64,000 bases of DNA from Advenella incenata (GCF_004217095.1 NZ_SHKO01000002.1:372001-436000), one strand, 5' to 3'; shown: positions 53,436 to 62,623, counted from the stretch's first letter. The notes: generated by a model from the letters alone, not told the origin. Numbers and translations: made by a program.

Positions 53436-54407
53436 CTAATCGAGCCTGATATTGTTCTTTTTGGCTACAGCGTCCCAGCGTGTCAATTCGTTTGCAATAA
53501 ACGATTGGAATGCCTCGGGTGAGCTGCCTTCAACCTGCATTCCCAGATTGTTCAATTGCTTGATGGTTGCAGGGTCTTTGAGGGCGGTGCTGATGGCCTC
53601 GGACAGTGTGCTGATAACCGGCGCGGGCGTGCCGGCTGGTGCGAAAATACCGTTCCACTCGCTCACGTCCATTTTTACGCCTTGTTCTTCCATGGTCGCT
53701 ACATCAGGCAGATCACTGCTGCGTTTGGCGGCGGTGGTGGCCAGCGCTTTCAGTTTCTTGCCGCGGATATACGACATGGCCGAGGCGGCATTGGCAAAAT
53801 AGGTATCCACGACGCCGCCCATGACATCGACCAGGGCTGGCGCGCCGCCCTTGTAGGGTACGTGCACGATATCAACGCCGGTTTCCTGCTTGAGCAATTC
53901 GCCCACAATGTGAACCGGGCTGCCAATACCGTAGGAGGCAAACGTCAGTTTTCCGGGCGAGGCCTTGGCGGCATCGACATAGGATTTGACGCTGTCATAG
54001 GGAGAGTTGGTCGGCACGACCATCAGATACGGAGAGCTCACAACCTTGGAGACGGCAATAAAGTCCTTCAGCGGATCATAGGGCAGTTTGCGCAACACCG
54101 GGTTGATGGAAAATGAGGAGGCATCGTACAGCAGGGTGTAACCATCGGCCGGCGCACGTGCGACCTGCGTGGCGCCGATAGAGCCACTGGCTCCTGCCTT
54201 ATTCTCTATCACAATCGGTTGCTTCAGGGTGTCGCCCAGCGCTTTGGCAATAATGCGTGCGGCATTGTCGGCGCCGCCGCCGGCAGAATAGGGCACGATC
54301 AGGCGGATGGCTTTGCTTGGGTAATCTGCAGACCAGGCTGTGCCGCTGGCCAGTACGCCGCAGCCCAGGACAAAAGAGATAAGGGTTTTATTCGATGACA
54401 TATGCAT
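53436..54407 (-). CDS. TctC/Bug-family periplasmic solute receptor
   Basis: A 323-residue receptor with a Sec signal peptide (cleavage near GTAWSA, about 22-27). Bug signatures: IVPYSAGGGADNAAR, ENKAGASGSIG, APADGYTL and VPYKGGAPALVDVMGG. Last gene of the five-gene minus-strand operon that also holds a second receptor at 56712. The two are distinct sequences, so they probably bind different acids or isomers. Confidence 0.9.
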   Translation of the reverse strand: MHMSSNKTLISFVLGCGVLASGTAWSADYPSKAIRLIVPYSAGGGADNAARIIAKALGDTLKQPIVIENKAGASGSIGATQVARAPADGYTLLYDASSFSINPVLRKLPYDPLKDFIAVSKVVSSPYLMVVPTNSPYDSVKSYVDAAKASPGKLTFASYGIGSPVHIVGELLKQETGVDIVHVPYKGGAPALVDVMGGVVDTYFANAASAMSYIRGKKLKALATTAAKRSSDLPDVATMEEQGVKMDVSEWNGIFAPAGTPAPVISTLSEAISTALKDPATIKQLNNLGMQVEGSSPEAFQSFIANELTRWDAVAKKNNIRLD

Positions 54408-54470
54408 TATGTCCTCCGTGATAATTATGATTATGTAGCTGTGTTGTTGTCATAGTGTGGCCGGACGTCA

Positions 54471-55487
54471 TTATACGGTTGCCACAGGGTTGACCGGTGC
54501 CCCGACCATGCCGCGCAAATAAATGGGCGGCGCGGTCAGAAAGAAGGCATGGCGCTCGTGTTCGCGCAACCATTTGGCCAGGATTGATAGATGCCACAGC
54601 TCCCCCAATGGCATGCCCAGTTTGACCAGGCAGTGTTCGTGCAGTGGCAACAGTGGCCCCTGGCTTTTTTTCAGCGTGTAGTTGCGTTTTTCCACCGCAT
54701 GGTTATCGGCCGCAAGTGCAGACACTTGTGATTGCGTAATCCACTCAAGCAACTTCGGATCGTTGCCGTCCAGCGCGCAGCAACTGGTTTTCAGAATCTC
54801 ATGGTCGTCTTCGGCATTCAGGTTCAGCGCAATGTCGGCAAGGCCGGTGTGAAAGCATACGATGTCGCCTTTGTGCAGTTCAATCCGGTCGGCCTTCATG
54901 ACCGCCTCGATATCGGCGAAACTGACCAGCCGCGCTTGGTCGCCAAAGTGATGGCGCAAATCGATCAGTACGCCGCGCCCCTGAATCCCGTGTTGCGCCA
55001 TGGGATCAATGGATAGCGCGGCAGCGCCATTGAAATTGTCGGTGACGGCGTGTTGATGGCCAACGACACGAAAGCCGTTGTAGCCAACCGGCGCTGCTGT
55101 GCCTGATCCCTGTGCATCAAAACAAGAGCAGACATGTCCGAGTGCATCCCATTGTGTTGAATATTGCGGCGACATGGTCACCACATCGTCGCTCACCACA
55201 TCGGTGGCGCCGGGCGTATCGTTGCCCAATGGGAAGTTGAAAATGGGCATGCCGTTTTTCATTGACGGGCGTATCACAGGACCGGCGCGGCGTGGATTGA
55301 GAACCGGTTGCCTGGGAACATCCAGCGGCAGGCTCAAGGAAAAGCTGAGCCCTCGCTGTATTTCACGGGCCGCACGCACGCGTGCCTGGGCATCAACCCA
55401 GTTCAATCGGCCCAGTTGGTCGTCGGGGCCGAAGTCGCCCCAGTTTGCTCCGGCCGGGCGCTGTTTCCAGTGGGCAGTTGTGGACAT
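54471..55487 (-). CDS. Cyclase-family (kynurenine-formamidase-like) metal hydrolase
   Basis: A 338-residue protein of the cyclase family (PF04199). The metal-site motif appears as TQWDALGHV near 111-119 (Asp and His ligands), the form found in a subgroup where HxGTHxD is changed to QWDxLxH. GVLIDLRHHFG and DIVCFHTGLADI follow, then SALAADNHAVEKRN. Members hydrolyse amides, lactones or cyclic intermediates. In this CoA-ester operon the substrate may be a lactone or cyclic amide. Thirteen bases separate it from the CaiB gene. Confidence 0.82.
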   Translation of the reverse strand: MSTTAHWKQRPAGANWGDFGPDDQLGRLNWVDAQARVRAAREIQRGLSFSLSLPLDVPRQPVLNPRRAGPVIRPSMKNGMPIFNFPLGNDTPGATDVVSDDVVTMSPQYSTQWDALGHVCSCFDAQGSGTAAPVGYNGFRVVGHQHAVTDNFNGAAALSIDPMAQHGIQGRGVLIDLRHHFGDQARLVSFADIEAVMKADRIELHKGDIVCFHTGLADIALNLNAEDDHEILKTSCCALDGNDPKLLEWITQSQVSALAADNHAVEKRNYTLKKSQGPLLPLHEHCLVKLGMPLGELWHLSILAKWLREHERHAFFLTAPPIYLRGMVGAPVNPVATV

Positions 55488-55499
55488 GAGTGTTCCCTG

Positions 55500-56696
55500 T
55501 TAACGGACGATGCCGCGCTGTCTGAATTGATCGATTTGCTGCTCGGAGTATCCATATTCGGTGAGCAGTTCGCTCGTGTGCTCCCCGAAATCGGGCGCGG
55601 CCCGTTCCGTGGCGCAGGCCGCATGGTCCATTTTGATCAGGCCGGTAATACTCTTGTATTTGCCGATCTTGCTGTGTGAAAACTCGCGGATCAGGCCTTC
55701 GGCCTGAACTTGCGGATGTTCAAACATGTCATGCACCGGCCGGACCATGGCGCAGGGCACCTGGGTCCCAAAATGCGCTTCCCATTCTTGCGCGCTGCGC
55801 TGCTGCAAGGCCTCGCGGATGATTGGCACGATAATGCTGGCGTTTTCGGCGCGTTTGCGTACCGTGTCGTACCGTTCGTCGGTAGCCAGCGCCTGCAGCC
55901 CCAGCAAGGTACACAGCGCTTCCCAGAAGTGCGATGTATTGGCAGAGAGGTAAATGAACCCGTCCTTTGTGGGGTGAATGCCGGTGATGCCGCCCGAGCG
56001 CATATCGCGTTCAATGTTTTTGGGTTCGCCTTCTGCCCAGACCAGGCGCGTGGACTGCATGGTCAGCGCGCTGGCCAGCAGCGAGACTTCCACATACGAG
56101 CCCTGGCCGGTGCGTTCCCGCTTGAACAGCGCTGCATTGACGCTGTTGGCGATCATCGCACTGGCGTAGAAGTCTACAACAGACCCATAGACAATTTCCG
56201 GTTCAGCTTTGCCCATGCCCTGTGAGTCGCAAATGCCCGACATGGCTTGCAGCACCTGGTCGTATCCGGCGTTGTTGGCCATGGGGCCGCTCGAGCCATA
56301 ACCGGTCATGGCGCAGTAGACCAGCTTTGGATTCAGTTGTGATAAGGTCGGAAAATCAATCTTAAGACGCGGCGGCACAGTGGGGCGAAAGTTGTGCACC
56401 AGTACATCAGCCTTAAGCAGCAGTTTCAGGAATATTTCATAGCCTTCGGCGCTCTTCAAATCCAGGCTGATTCCGCGTTTGCCCCGATTGACGCCGATGA
56501 ATGCCCGACTCTCGGCCTGCAGTGTTGAAGGATATTTGCGCAAATTATCCCCTTCTGGGGGCTCGATCTTGATCACCTGCGCGCCCAGATCGGACAGCAG
56601 CGTGCAACCGTAAGGTCCGGCAATATAGGCGCTCAGATCCAGCACCTGGATTCCGGCCAGGGGCAATGCATTGTTTCCTGAAACTGTTGATGTCAT
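55500..56696 (-). CDS. CaiB/BaiF (class III) CoA-transferase
   Basis: A 398-residue class III CoA-transferase. Asp175 in YGSVVDFYASA is the likely catalytic residue. Family blocks: SDLGAQVIKIEPPEGDNLR at 35-53, NRGKRGISLDLK at 70-81 and YCAMTGYGSSGP at 127-138. It is only distantly similar to the CaiB at 47352. With the CitE-like lyase two genes upstream, it could load CoA on a hydroxy-dicarboxylate for cleavage. Confidence 0.9.
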   Translation of the reverse strand: MTSTVSGNNALPLAGIQVLDLSAYIAGPYGCTLLSDLGAQVIKIEPPEGDNLRKYPSTLQAESRAFIGVNRGKRGISLDLKSAEGYEIFLKLLLKADVLVHNFRPTVPPRLKIDFPTLSQLNPKLVYCAMTGYGSSGPMANNAGYDQVLQAMSGICDSQGMGKAEPEIVYGSVVDFYASAMIANSVNAALFKRERTGQGSYVEVSLLASALTMQSTRLVWAEGEPKNIERDMRSGGITGIHPTKDGFIYLSANTSHFWEALCTLLGLQALATDERYDTVRKRAENASIIVPIIREALQQRSAQEWEAHFGTQVPCAMVRPVHDMFEHPQVQAEGLIREFSHSKIGKYKSITGLIKMDHAACATERAAPDFGEHTSELLTEYGYSEQQIDQFRQRGIVR

Positions 56697-56711
56697 AAGG
56701 CTGATCCGTGT

Positions 56712-57719
56712 TTATTTCTGTACGTGAATATCGCTATCCTTGGCAACTTTTTTCCAAAGGGCGATGTTGTCGCTGATTTCCTTGTCAAAATCGGCGGGCG
56801 TCATATAGGCGGCTTCGGCGCCTTCCTTAATAAAGAATTTTTTCAATTCCTCGTCGGACGTAACTTGTTTGAGTGCGTCATTCAGTTTTGCGACGATGGC
56901 ATCGGGCGTGCCTTTGGGCGCCAGAATGCCCCACCAAATCTTGAAGTTGTAGTTAGGGACGTCGGCAGCGATAGGAGGCAGATCAGGCGCCACCGCGCTT
57001 TTCTGGCTGCTGGTCACACCCAGGGCGGTGGCTTTGCCGGTGCCCACTGCCGGCAATAGTGACGGGCCACTGGCGATCAATACGTCCACCTGATCGCCTA
57101 TCAGCGCGTTTGTTGCCGGACCCATGCCTTTGAATGGCACATGCGTCATTTGTATTTTGGCCAGCGAGTTCATCATTTCGGTCGCAAACTGGTTGCTGCT
57201 GCCCGGGCCGGATGATGAATAATTGAGTTTGCCGGGATTGGCTTTGGCATAGTCAAGCAGCTCGCTTACCTTGGTGAACCCAAGCGTTTTGCGTACGGCA
57301 AGAATAAACGGGCCTTCGGCCATCAGGCCCACGCCGCGCAGATCGCCAATGGGATCAAAGGGCAGGGATGGCTGTATCGCGGCATTGGTTGTAAAGCTGG
57401 AGGATACAGCCGCAAGCGTGTAGCCGTCCGGTTTGGCACGAGCCACCTGCATGGTGCCGATAGAGCCGCCGGCGCCGCCTTTGTTTTCAATCACAACTGT
57501 CGTTTTGAGTAGCGTGCCCAGCTTCATGCCCACGGCACGCGCGAACGTGTCATTGGAACCGCCGGGTGGATAAGGCACGACAAGTGTGATGGGCCGATCG
57601 CCCGGAAAGGAGGCGGGGTCGGCCGCAACGGCGGCCGCCGGCAGTGCCATCACCGCGGCGAGCAATGCGGCGCTGGCGGTTCTCAGAACGTGCGTATGGT
57701 TCAACGGATTTTTTCTCAC
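56712..57719 (-). CDS. TctC/Bug-family periplasmic solute receptor
   Basis: A 335-residue receptor with a long Sec signal peptide (cleavage near AAAVAA, about 28-33). Bug signatures: VVPYPPGGSNDTFAR, ENKGGAGGSIG, AKPDGYTL and VPFKGMGPATNALIGDQ. It lies between the CitE-like and CaiB genes of the operon, with 15- and 23-base gaps, so it is part of one transcript. Confidence 0.9.
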   Translation of the reverse strand: MRKNPLNHTHVLRTASAALLAAVMALPAAAVAADPASFPGDRPITLVVPYPPGGSNDTFARAVGMKLGTLLKTTVVIENKGGAGGSIGTMQVARAKPDGYTLAAVSSSFTTNAAIQPSLPFDPIGDLRGVGLMAEGPFILAVRKTLGFTKVSELLDYAKANPGKLNYSSSGPGSSNQFATEMMNSLAKIQMTHVPFKGMGPATNALIGDQVDVLIASGPSLLPAVGTGKATALGVTSSQKSAVAPDLPPIAADVPNYNFKIWWGILAPKGTPDAIVAKLNDALKQVTSDEELKKFFIKEGAEAAYMTPADFDKEISDNIALWKKVAKDSDIHVQK

Positions 57720-57742
57720 TTTTGTCTCCTGGGAATTATCGA

Positions 57743-58579
57743 TTACTGGCCGATCTGGCGCAGAATCATTTTTGCTTTGTTGATAAATGGGACATCGATC
57801 ATCTGGCCGTCAAGAACATAGGCGCCATGGTTGGCCTGGTCCGCCGACGAGACAATTTTTCGCGCCCAGTCAATTTCTTCCCGGGTGGGCGTAAATACTT
57901 CATTCGCAATAGCAATCTGGGATGGATGAATACATGTTTTTCCCAGAAATCCGACAGATTTGGCCAGCAGCGCTTCCTGCCGATAGCCTTCGCTGTTGCC
58001 GATATTGGTATATGCGCTGTCATAGGCGTAGATGCCTGCGCTGCCTGCTGCCAATCGCAAGCTCATCATGACATGATGCACAGTGGCCGGTTCGTAGCGA
58101 TGGATGCCCAGCGGTTCGAACAAATCGCCAAGGCCCAGTTGCAGGCCGGCAATACGCTTGTCCGTCGCCGCAATATCTGCTGCATTGACCAGGGCCAGGG
58201 CGGTTTCAATGTTGACCAGGATCGCTGGCGGTTTGTCCAGGGCACTGGCGGCTTTGTCGAACGCCAGGAAAAAATCCCGCATTTGCTCGGATGACTCGAT
58301 TTTCGGGATATTGATCATATCCACCGTATCTACCATGCACGCCAGCAAATCTTCGTCGAACCAGGCGGTGCCCATATCGTTGATGCGCACGATGATGGTC
58401 TTTTTCTGTGACCCTGGTTGTAGCGATTGCAGAAAATCGTTCAATTGCTGTCGGGCCTTGTCCTTGTGCGGCGCCAGTACGGCGTCTTCCAGATCAAAGG
58501 AAATGCCGTCGGCCTGGCTATTGAAGGCTTTTTCGAACAATTCCGGTCGTGATGCCGGCACGAATAATTTGCTTTTCAT
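57743..58579 (-). CDS. HpcH/HpaI-family CitE-like CoA-ester lyase
   Basis: A 278-residue TIM-barrel lyase of the citrate lyase beta / malyl-CoA lyase type. KLFVPASRPELFEKA opens it, then DLEDAV at 29-34, VRIN at 65-68 (Arg66), Glu125 in NIETALAL and Asp152 in GLGDL as magnesium ligands. Such enzymes cleave citramalyl-, malyl- or related CoA esters to acetyl-CoA or pyruvate products. I use the ATG at 58579, preceded by a strong GGAGGAG, not the longer frame to 58738. First gene of the five-gene operon. Confidence 0.86.
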   Translation of the reverse strand: MKSKLFVPASRPELFEKAFNSQADGISFDLEDAVLAPHKDKARQQLNDFLQSLQPGSQKKTIIVRINDMGTAWFDEDLLACMVDTVDMINIPKIESSEQMRDFFLAFDKAASALDKPPAILVNIETALALVNAADIAATDKRIAGLQLGLGDLFEPLGIHRYEPATVHHVMMSLRLAAGSAGIYAYDSAYTNIGNSEGYRQEALLAKSVGFLGKTCIHPSQIAIANEVFTPTREEIDWARKIVSSADQANHGAYVLDGQMIDVPFINKAKMILRQIGQ

Positions 58580-58717
58580 CTTCTCCTCCTTCAGTATGCG
58601 CAGATAATAAGGGATGAAAGATAGAAAAAACGCCTGTATTTTTATCTTAAAAAGATATAAATTATGTCTTTTGAGTTGGCGGAACCCGACCAAAAGCCAT
58701 GACGACTGAAATAGTGC

Positions 58718-58748
58718 TTGACCTTCCCACTGTGGCAATGTTTAAGCT
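58718..58748 (+). promoter_or_regulatory. CueR/MerR-type copper promoter
   Basis: TTGACC (-35, 58718-58723) and TAAGCT (-10, 58743-58748) are separated by 19 bases, the long spacer specific to MerR-family promoters. The left half ACCTTCC (58721-58727) equals the E. coli copA CueR half-site; the right half GGCAATGT is degenerate. It lies 33 bases before the copper-chaperone ATG. No cueR gene is in the window. Confidence 0.65.
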
Positions 58749-58781
58749 TTGATAACGACCAATCACACGGGAATTAATCGT

Positions 58782-58979
58782 ATGCAATTTCAAATTGACA
58801 ACATGACCTGCGGCGGATGCGTTCGCCGGGTAACGGCGGCAATCCAGTCTGCTGACTCAGCTGCCACGGTCACCGCCAATGTGGCCGAACGCCGCGTAGA
58901 CATCCAGTCGAGCAGTGCCGAGCAAACGCTTATTGCTGCGCTGGAAAATGCCGGCTATCCTGCCAAACCGGTGGTATAG
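58782..58979 (+). CDS. Heavy-metal-associated (CopZ-like) copper chaperone
   Basis: A 65-residue HMA-domain protein with MTCGGC at 8-13, the Cu(I)-binding MxCxxC motif, and the usual beta-alpha-beta-beta-alpha-beta length. It would carry copper in the cytoplasm to a P-type ATPase or regulator, neither of which is in the window. I use the ATG at 58782 rather than a TTG at 58749, which falls inside the -10 region. Its own terminator follows at 59010. Confidence 0.86.
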   Translation: MQFQIDNMTCGGCVRRVTAAIQSADSAATVTANVAERRVDIQSSSAEQTLIAALENAGYPAKPVV

Positions 58980-59009
58980 GCAGATGCCGGCTATCCGAGG
59001 GGTTTGAAT

Positions 59010-59047
59010 GATAAAACGCGCGTGGCAAGCGCGTTTTATCGCTTTTT
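59010..59047 (+). terminator. Rho-independent terminator after the copper chaperone
   Basis: GATAAAACGCGC at 59010-59021 pairs perfectly with 59029-59040 around a 7-base loop, followed by GC and five Ts. It lies 30 bases after the chaperone stop. Confidence 0.85.
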
Positions 59048-59112
59048 ATTGAAAAGGGAACCTACCGGGCCATGGGCAGACAAACACTCATTCACTTTTG
59101 CAGAGTTTTTAA

Positions 59113-59529
59113 ATGAAAACGTTCATATTTTCAGTGGGGCTATTAACCGCAGCCTGTAGCGCCTATGCTTCGGAAAAATCGGTCACTGTGTATCACGATC
59201 CCAATTGTGGCTGTTGTACTGGCTGGGTGCAACACATGCGCGATTCCGGCTATACAGTGAACGCGATCAAAACCGCAGATATGTCTGCAATCAAGCAAAA
59301 ACTCAAGGTGCCCGCTGCACTTGAATCCTGCCATACTGCAGTGCTCGAGGCCACCGGACAGATCGTCGAAGGGCATGTGCCGGCAACAGTAGTCGACAAA
59401 CTGGTTGCCACACGCTCCGTCCCGGGTGTAGCCGCACCCGGCATGCCTGCCAACTCTCCAGGTATGGGACCCATGGACGGCAATCTGGTCACCGTGGATT
59501 TTTCCGGACAACCTTTCTCCCGAGACTAG
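59113..59529 (+). CDS. DUF411 periplasmic metal-binding protein
   Basis: A 138-residue exported protein. A signal peptide ends near SAYAS (about 16-20). YHDPNCGCCTGW at 27-38, with Cys32, Cys34 and Cys35, is the DUF411 signature, as are LKVPAALESCHTAV and VEGHVPA. Family members occur in copper-resistance regions and probably bind copper. The neighbours (HMA chaperone, DUF305) support this. The C-terminus is Met-, Gly- and Pro-rich, also suited to copper. Confidence 0.85.
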   Translation: MKTFIFSVGLLTAACSAYASEKSVTVYHDPNCGCCTGWVQHMRDSGYTVNAIKTADMSAIKQKLKVPAALESCHTAVLEATGQIVEGHVPATVVDKLVATRSVPGVAAPGMPANSPGMGPMDGNLVTVDFSGQPFSRD

Positions 59530-59617
59530 TCGGGTGAAAGCGGGGCATTTTCACATGTGCTGCTTCGCAATACCGTCTATACGTTGAACATTTTTTAACC
59601 GTTTCCAAGGAATGATC

Positions 59618-60022
59618 ATGCACCAATACCCACTCTCTTGTTTTGCCCGAACCTTCGCGGTTCGCGGCCTGGTTGTCGCAGCGCTTGCCATAAGCGGTTT
59701 TGCCGTGCCGATGGTCGCTCAGGCCCAGGCTGGTGGACATGCGCATATGAATACCGGCCAAACGCCCAAGGATATGCACGCCTCCATGATGAACATGCAG
59801 CAGCAAATGGATTCAGTAAAGGCCTCGGGCGATACCGATTATGATTTTGCTGTGATGATGCGGATTCATCATCAGGGCGCAGTAGATATGGCACAGATGG
59901 AACTGGACAAAGGCAAAGACCCGCAACTGCAGGCCATGGCCAAAGAGATCATTGCTGCTCAGAAAAAAGAAATTGCCCAGTTTGATCAGTGGATTGAGCA
60001 ATACAAGAAGCAAAAGAAATAA
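59618..60022 (+). CDS. DUF305 periplasmic protein, copper-associated
   Basis: A 134-residue exported protein of the DUF305 (ferritin-like helical) family. The signal peptide ends near AQAQA (about 36). Met- and His-rich stretches follow (GGHAHMN, MMNMQQQM), then the family core MRIHHQGAVDMAQMELDKGKDP. Two ATGs are in frame, at 59612 and 59618; AAGGA is correctly spaced only for 59618. It is probably periplasmic copper-binding or tolerance-related. Helical LysxxLys tail at the C-terminus. Confidence 0.83.
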   Translation: MHQYPLSCFARTFAVRGLVVAALAISGFAVPMVAQAQAGGHAHMNTGQTPKDMHASMMNMQQQMDSVKASGDTDYDFAVMMRIHHQGAVDMAQMELDKGKDPQLQAMAKEIIAAQKKEIAQFDQWIEQYKKQKK

Positions 60023-60211
60023 GGCCGTCCGTTTCTGCCAGTCTTTGGCGTTCCTGGTAGGACATACGCGCGCAGCGCATGATGGGCAGGGTATGATCTA
60101 TGGATCTTCGGCGCCAGGTCCGGCGTCGTTTTGTTAAACCAGCACCGCGCAGGCCCAAAGCAGTCTGCCGGTATTAACCGCCCCGATCGCCAAACAACGA
60201 TGCGCGGAACA

Positions 60212-61102
60212 ATGATGAATACAAACTTTATCCGCACCTTTCTTCTGGTTCATCAGCTTGGCTCCATGGCCCAGGCAGCCAGAAAACTGAATGTGACGCA
60301 CGGGACGGTGGCGCAGCAAATTGCGTCGCTGGAAAAAGAGATCGGCGTGACATTGGTGGCGCGCGCCGGGAAAACCGTGCATGTGACCGAAGCGGGCCTG
60401 CGTCTGCTCGACAGACTGATGCTGATCATCAATGAAATCGATGCATTGCCAGGCTTGGCCAATTCAAACGAAATACGCGGTGAACTCAGAATCGGCGCCG
60501 GCAATAGCGTGCTCAACAGTATCCTGCCCGATATCCTGAGTCTGCTGGTGCGACGTTATCCCGAAGTGAATGTGGTGGTGCAGCCCGGTGTGTCGCCAGA
60601 TTTTTATCGTGACATTGAAAGCGGTAATCTGGACGCGGCTATCGCGATTGAGCCGCCTTATACCTTGCCCAAAACCCAGGAGTGGCTTTTGTTGCGCGAA
60701 GAGCCATTTGTGTTGCTGGCGTCCGAAGTGCATCGCGGGAAAAAGCCGGCACAGTTGCTGCGCGCCGAGCCCTTCATTCGCTATGACCACAACAGCTGGA
60801 GCGGCAAGCTGATCGAACAGTATTTGCGCGCCGTGGCGATCGTGCCGACTGAGCGCTTCGAGTTGAACGCGATTGAATCGATCGCCCTGATGGTCAATCA
60901 GAATCTGGGCGTTGCCATCATTCCGGATTCGGCCAATCTGTACAAACGGGATCTGAAAATTATCAAATTACCCTTGCCGGAAGTGAGCGCCCCGCGCCGC
61001 TTCGGCCTGGTCTGGTCGCGAAAGTCGGCGCGCATCAGGCTGGTGCAGGCGTTTCGCGAGGCAGCCCTGACGGCGTATCAGTCGTTGAACCGCCAGGGAT
61101 AA
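60212..61102 (+). CDS. LysR-family transcriptional regulator
   Basis: A 296-residue LysR-type regulator. The winged helix is at about 1-60 (FIRTFLLVHQLGSMAQAARKLNVTHGTVAQQIASLEKEIG) and the periplasmic-binding-protein-like effector domain at about 88-290. The frame is open from a TTG at 60131, but the helix-turn-helix begins right after the Met pair at 60212/60215, the expected start. It lies between the copper genes and the convergent amino-acid ABC operon; its target is unclear. Confidence 0.86.
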   Translation: MMNTNFIRTFLLVHQLGSMAQAARKLNVTHGTVAQQIASLEKEIGVTLVARAGKTVHVTEAGLRLLDRLMLIINEIDALPGLANSNEIRGELRIGAGNSVLNSILPDILSLLVRRYPEVNVVVQPGVSPDFYRDIESGNLDAAIAIEPPYTLPKTQEWLLLREEPFVLLASEVHRGKKPAQLLRAEPFIRYDHNSWSGKLIEQYLRAVAIVPTERFELNAIESIALMVNQNLGVAIIPDSANLYKRDLKIIKLPLPEVSAPRRFGLVWSRKSARIRLVQAFREAALTAYQSLNRQG

Positions 61103-61168
61103 TGCTCTGCATGCCGGCAAGAAGCAAGTGGTTTTTATAGGCGGTCATGGAGTGATTCAAAAAAACGC

Positions 61169-61894
61169 TCAATGCAAAATGTCGGCCATGAACTTGCGGG
61201 CGCGCTCGTGCGTGGCCTGGGAGAAGAAAGCGTCTGAAGTTGCGTCCTCCAGAAGCTGCCCCTGATCCATAAACCAGATGCGATCGGCCACCTCCCGGGC
61301 AAAATTCATCTCGTGGGTTACACAGACCATTGTCATGCCATCGGCAGCCAGTTTTTTCATCACGTTCAATACTTCGCCCACCATTTCAGGGTCCAGTGCA
61401 CTGGTCGGTTCGTCAAACAAAATGACAGGCGGCTGTTGTGCAAGCGCCCGGGCAATGGCCACTCGCTGTTGTTGTCCGCCCGAAAGATTGGCCGGCATTT
61501 CATCTTTTTTGGCATAAAGACCCACTTTGTCCAGTAATGCCTCGGCAATCTCATAGGCCTGCTGCCTGGATTGACCCGCGACTTTGATCGGAGATAAGGC
61601 GACGTTGTCCTTTACCGACAGATGCGGGAAAAGATTGAAATGTTGGAAGACAAAACCGATCTTGGCGCGCAGCTGATTAATATTGACGCTTTTGTCATTG
61701 ATGCATTGGCCCTCGATGCTGATCGAGCCACTTGCAATGTCTTCAAGCTTGTTGATCGTGCGGATCATGGTCGATTTTCCGGAGCCGGATGGTCCACAAA
61801 CCACCACCACTTCGCCTGCGTTGATTTGCCCGTTGATATCACGCAAGGCATGGTATTTTTTATACCATTTGTTGACGTTTTCGAACTTGATCAT
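61169..61894 (-). CDS. Polar amino-acid ABC transporter ATPase (GlnQ/GltL type)
   Basis: A 241-residue ABC ATPase. Walker A GPSGSGKST at 34-42, signature LSGGQQQRVAIARAL at about 138-152, Walker B VILFDEPTSALDP and H-loop VTHEM are all intact. The sequence is of the GlnQ/GltL/HisP class. It is last in the minus-strand operon after two permeases and the receptor, and powers uptake of an amino acid such as glutamate or a derivative. Confidence 0.93.
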   Translation of the reverse strand: MIKFENVNKWYKKYHALRDINGQINAGEVVVVCGPSGSGKSTMIRTINKLEDIASGSISIEGQCINDKSVNINQLRAKIGFVFQHFNLFPHLSVKDNVALSPIKVAGQSRQQAYEIAEALLDKVGLYAKKDEMPANLSGGQQQRVAIARALAQQPPVILFDEPTSALDPEMVGEVLNVMKKLAADGMTMVCVTHEMNFAREVADRIWFMDQGQLLEDATSDAFFSQATHERARKFMADILH

Positions 61895-61915
61895 AATTGT
61901 CTCCGTAAGTATGGG

Positions 61916-62611
61916 TTAGGTGGCCGTGCCCAGGCGCTTGGCATTCAGATGGGCTTCCAGAATTTTTGCCAGTCTGGACAGCAGCGCGCAAATAAGAAAG
62001 TAAAACAGCGCCAGCACAAGATAGGTGCGCAGCGTCCCGGTCAATTCAATACTGTTGATTTGTTGCGCCGAGAAAGCGGCTTCGTTGACGCCGATGATAT
62101 AAACGATAGAGGTGGCCTTGATCGTTGAGACAAATTGATTCAAAAGGGATGGGATCATATTGGCCAAGGCCTGCGGCATCTGCACGGTAAATAGGGTCTG
62201 AAAATAACCAAGCCCCATGGCTCTTGCTGCCTCTACCTGGCCGGCAGGCAGTGCCTGCAATCCGCCGCGGATGATTTCGGCCAGGAACGCCGATTCATAG
62301 ATGACAATGGCCGATACGGCAGTCCAGAACGGAGGGATTTCCGTCTTCATGATGGTGGGCAGCAGAAAATAGGCCCAGAAGATGATCATGATCAGGGGAA
62401 TGGAACGAAACACATAGACCCATATCGTGGATAGGGCACGAATAATCTTTATTTCGCAGGTCCTGCCGGTGCCGATCAGCAGCGCGATCGGAAATGCGGC
62501 AGCCAGGCTGAGCGCTGCCAGAATGAGCGTTCCGGCAAAGCCACCAATGGGGCCACCTGGCCAGGATCCCACCAGGAACATCATGCCGTAGGTATCAATA
62601 AAATCATACAT
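61916..62611 (-). CDS. Polar amino-acid ABC transporter permease
   Basis: A 231-residue HisM/GltK-type inner-membrane permease with about five hydrophobic segments. The EAA-type loop is ESAFLAEIIRGGLQALPAGQVEAARAMGLG near 105-135. It pairs with the permease at 62624 to form the channel. Nineteen bases before the ATPase gene; no sign of truncation. Confidence 0.9.
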   Translation of the reverse strand: MYDFIDTYGMMFLVGSWPGGPIGGFAGTLILAALSLAAAFPIALLIGTGRTCEIKIIRALSTIWVYVFRSIPLIMIIFWAYFLLPTIMKTEIPPFWTAVSAIVIYESAFLAEIIRGGLQALPAGQVEAARAMGLGYFQTLFTVQMPQALANMIPSLLNQFVSTIKATSIVYIIGVNEAAFSAQQINSIELTGTLRTYLVLALFYFLICALLSRLAKILEAHLNAKRLGTAT

Positions 62612-62623
62612 ATAAACGTGCTC

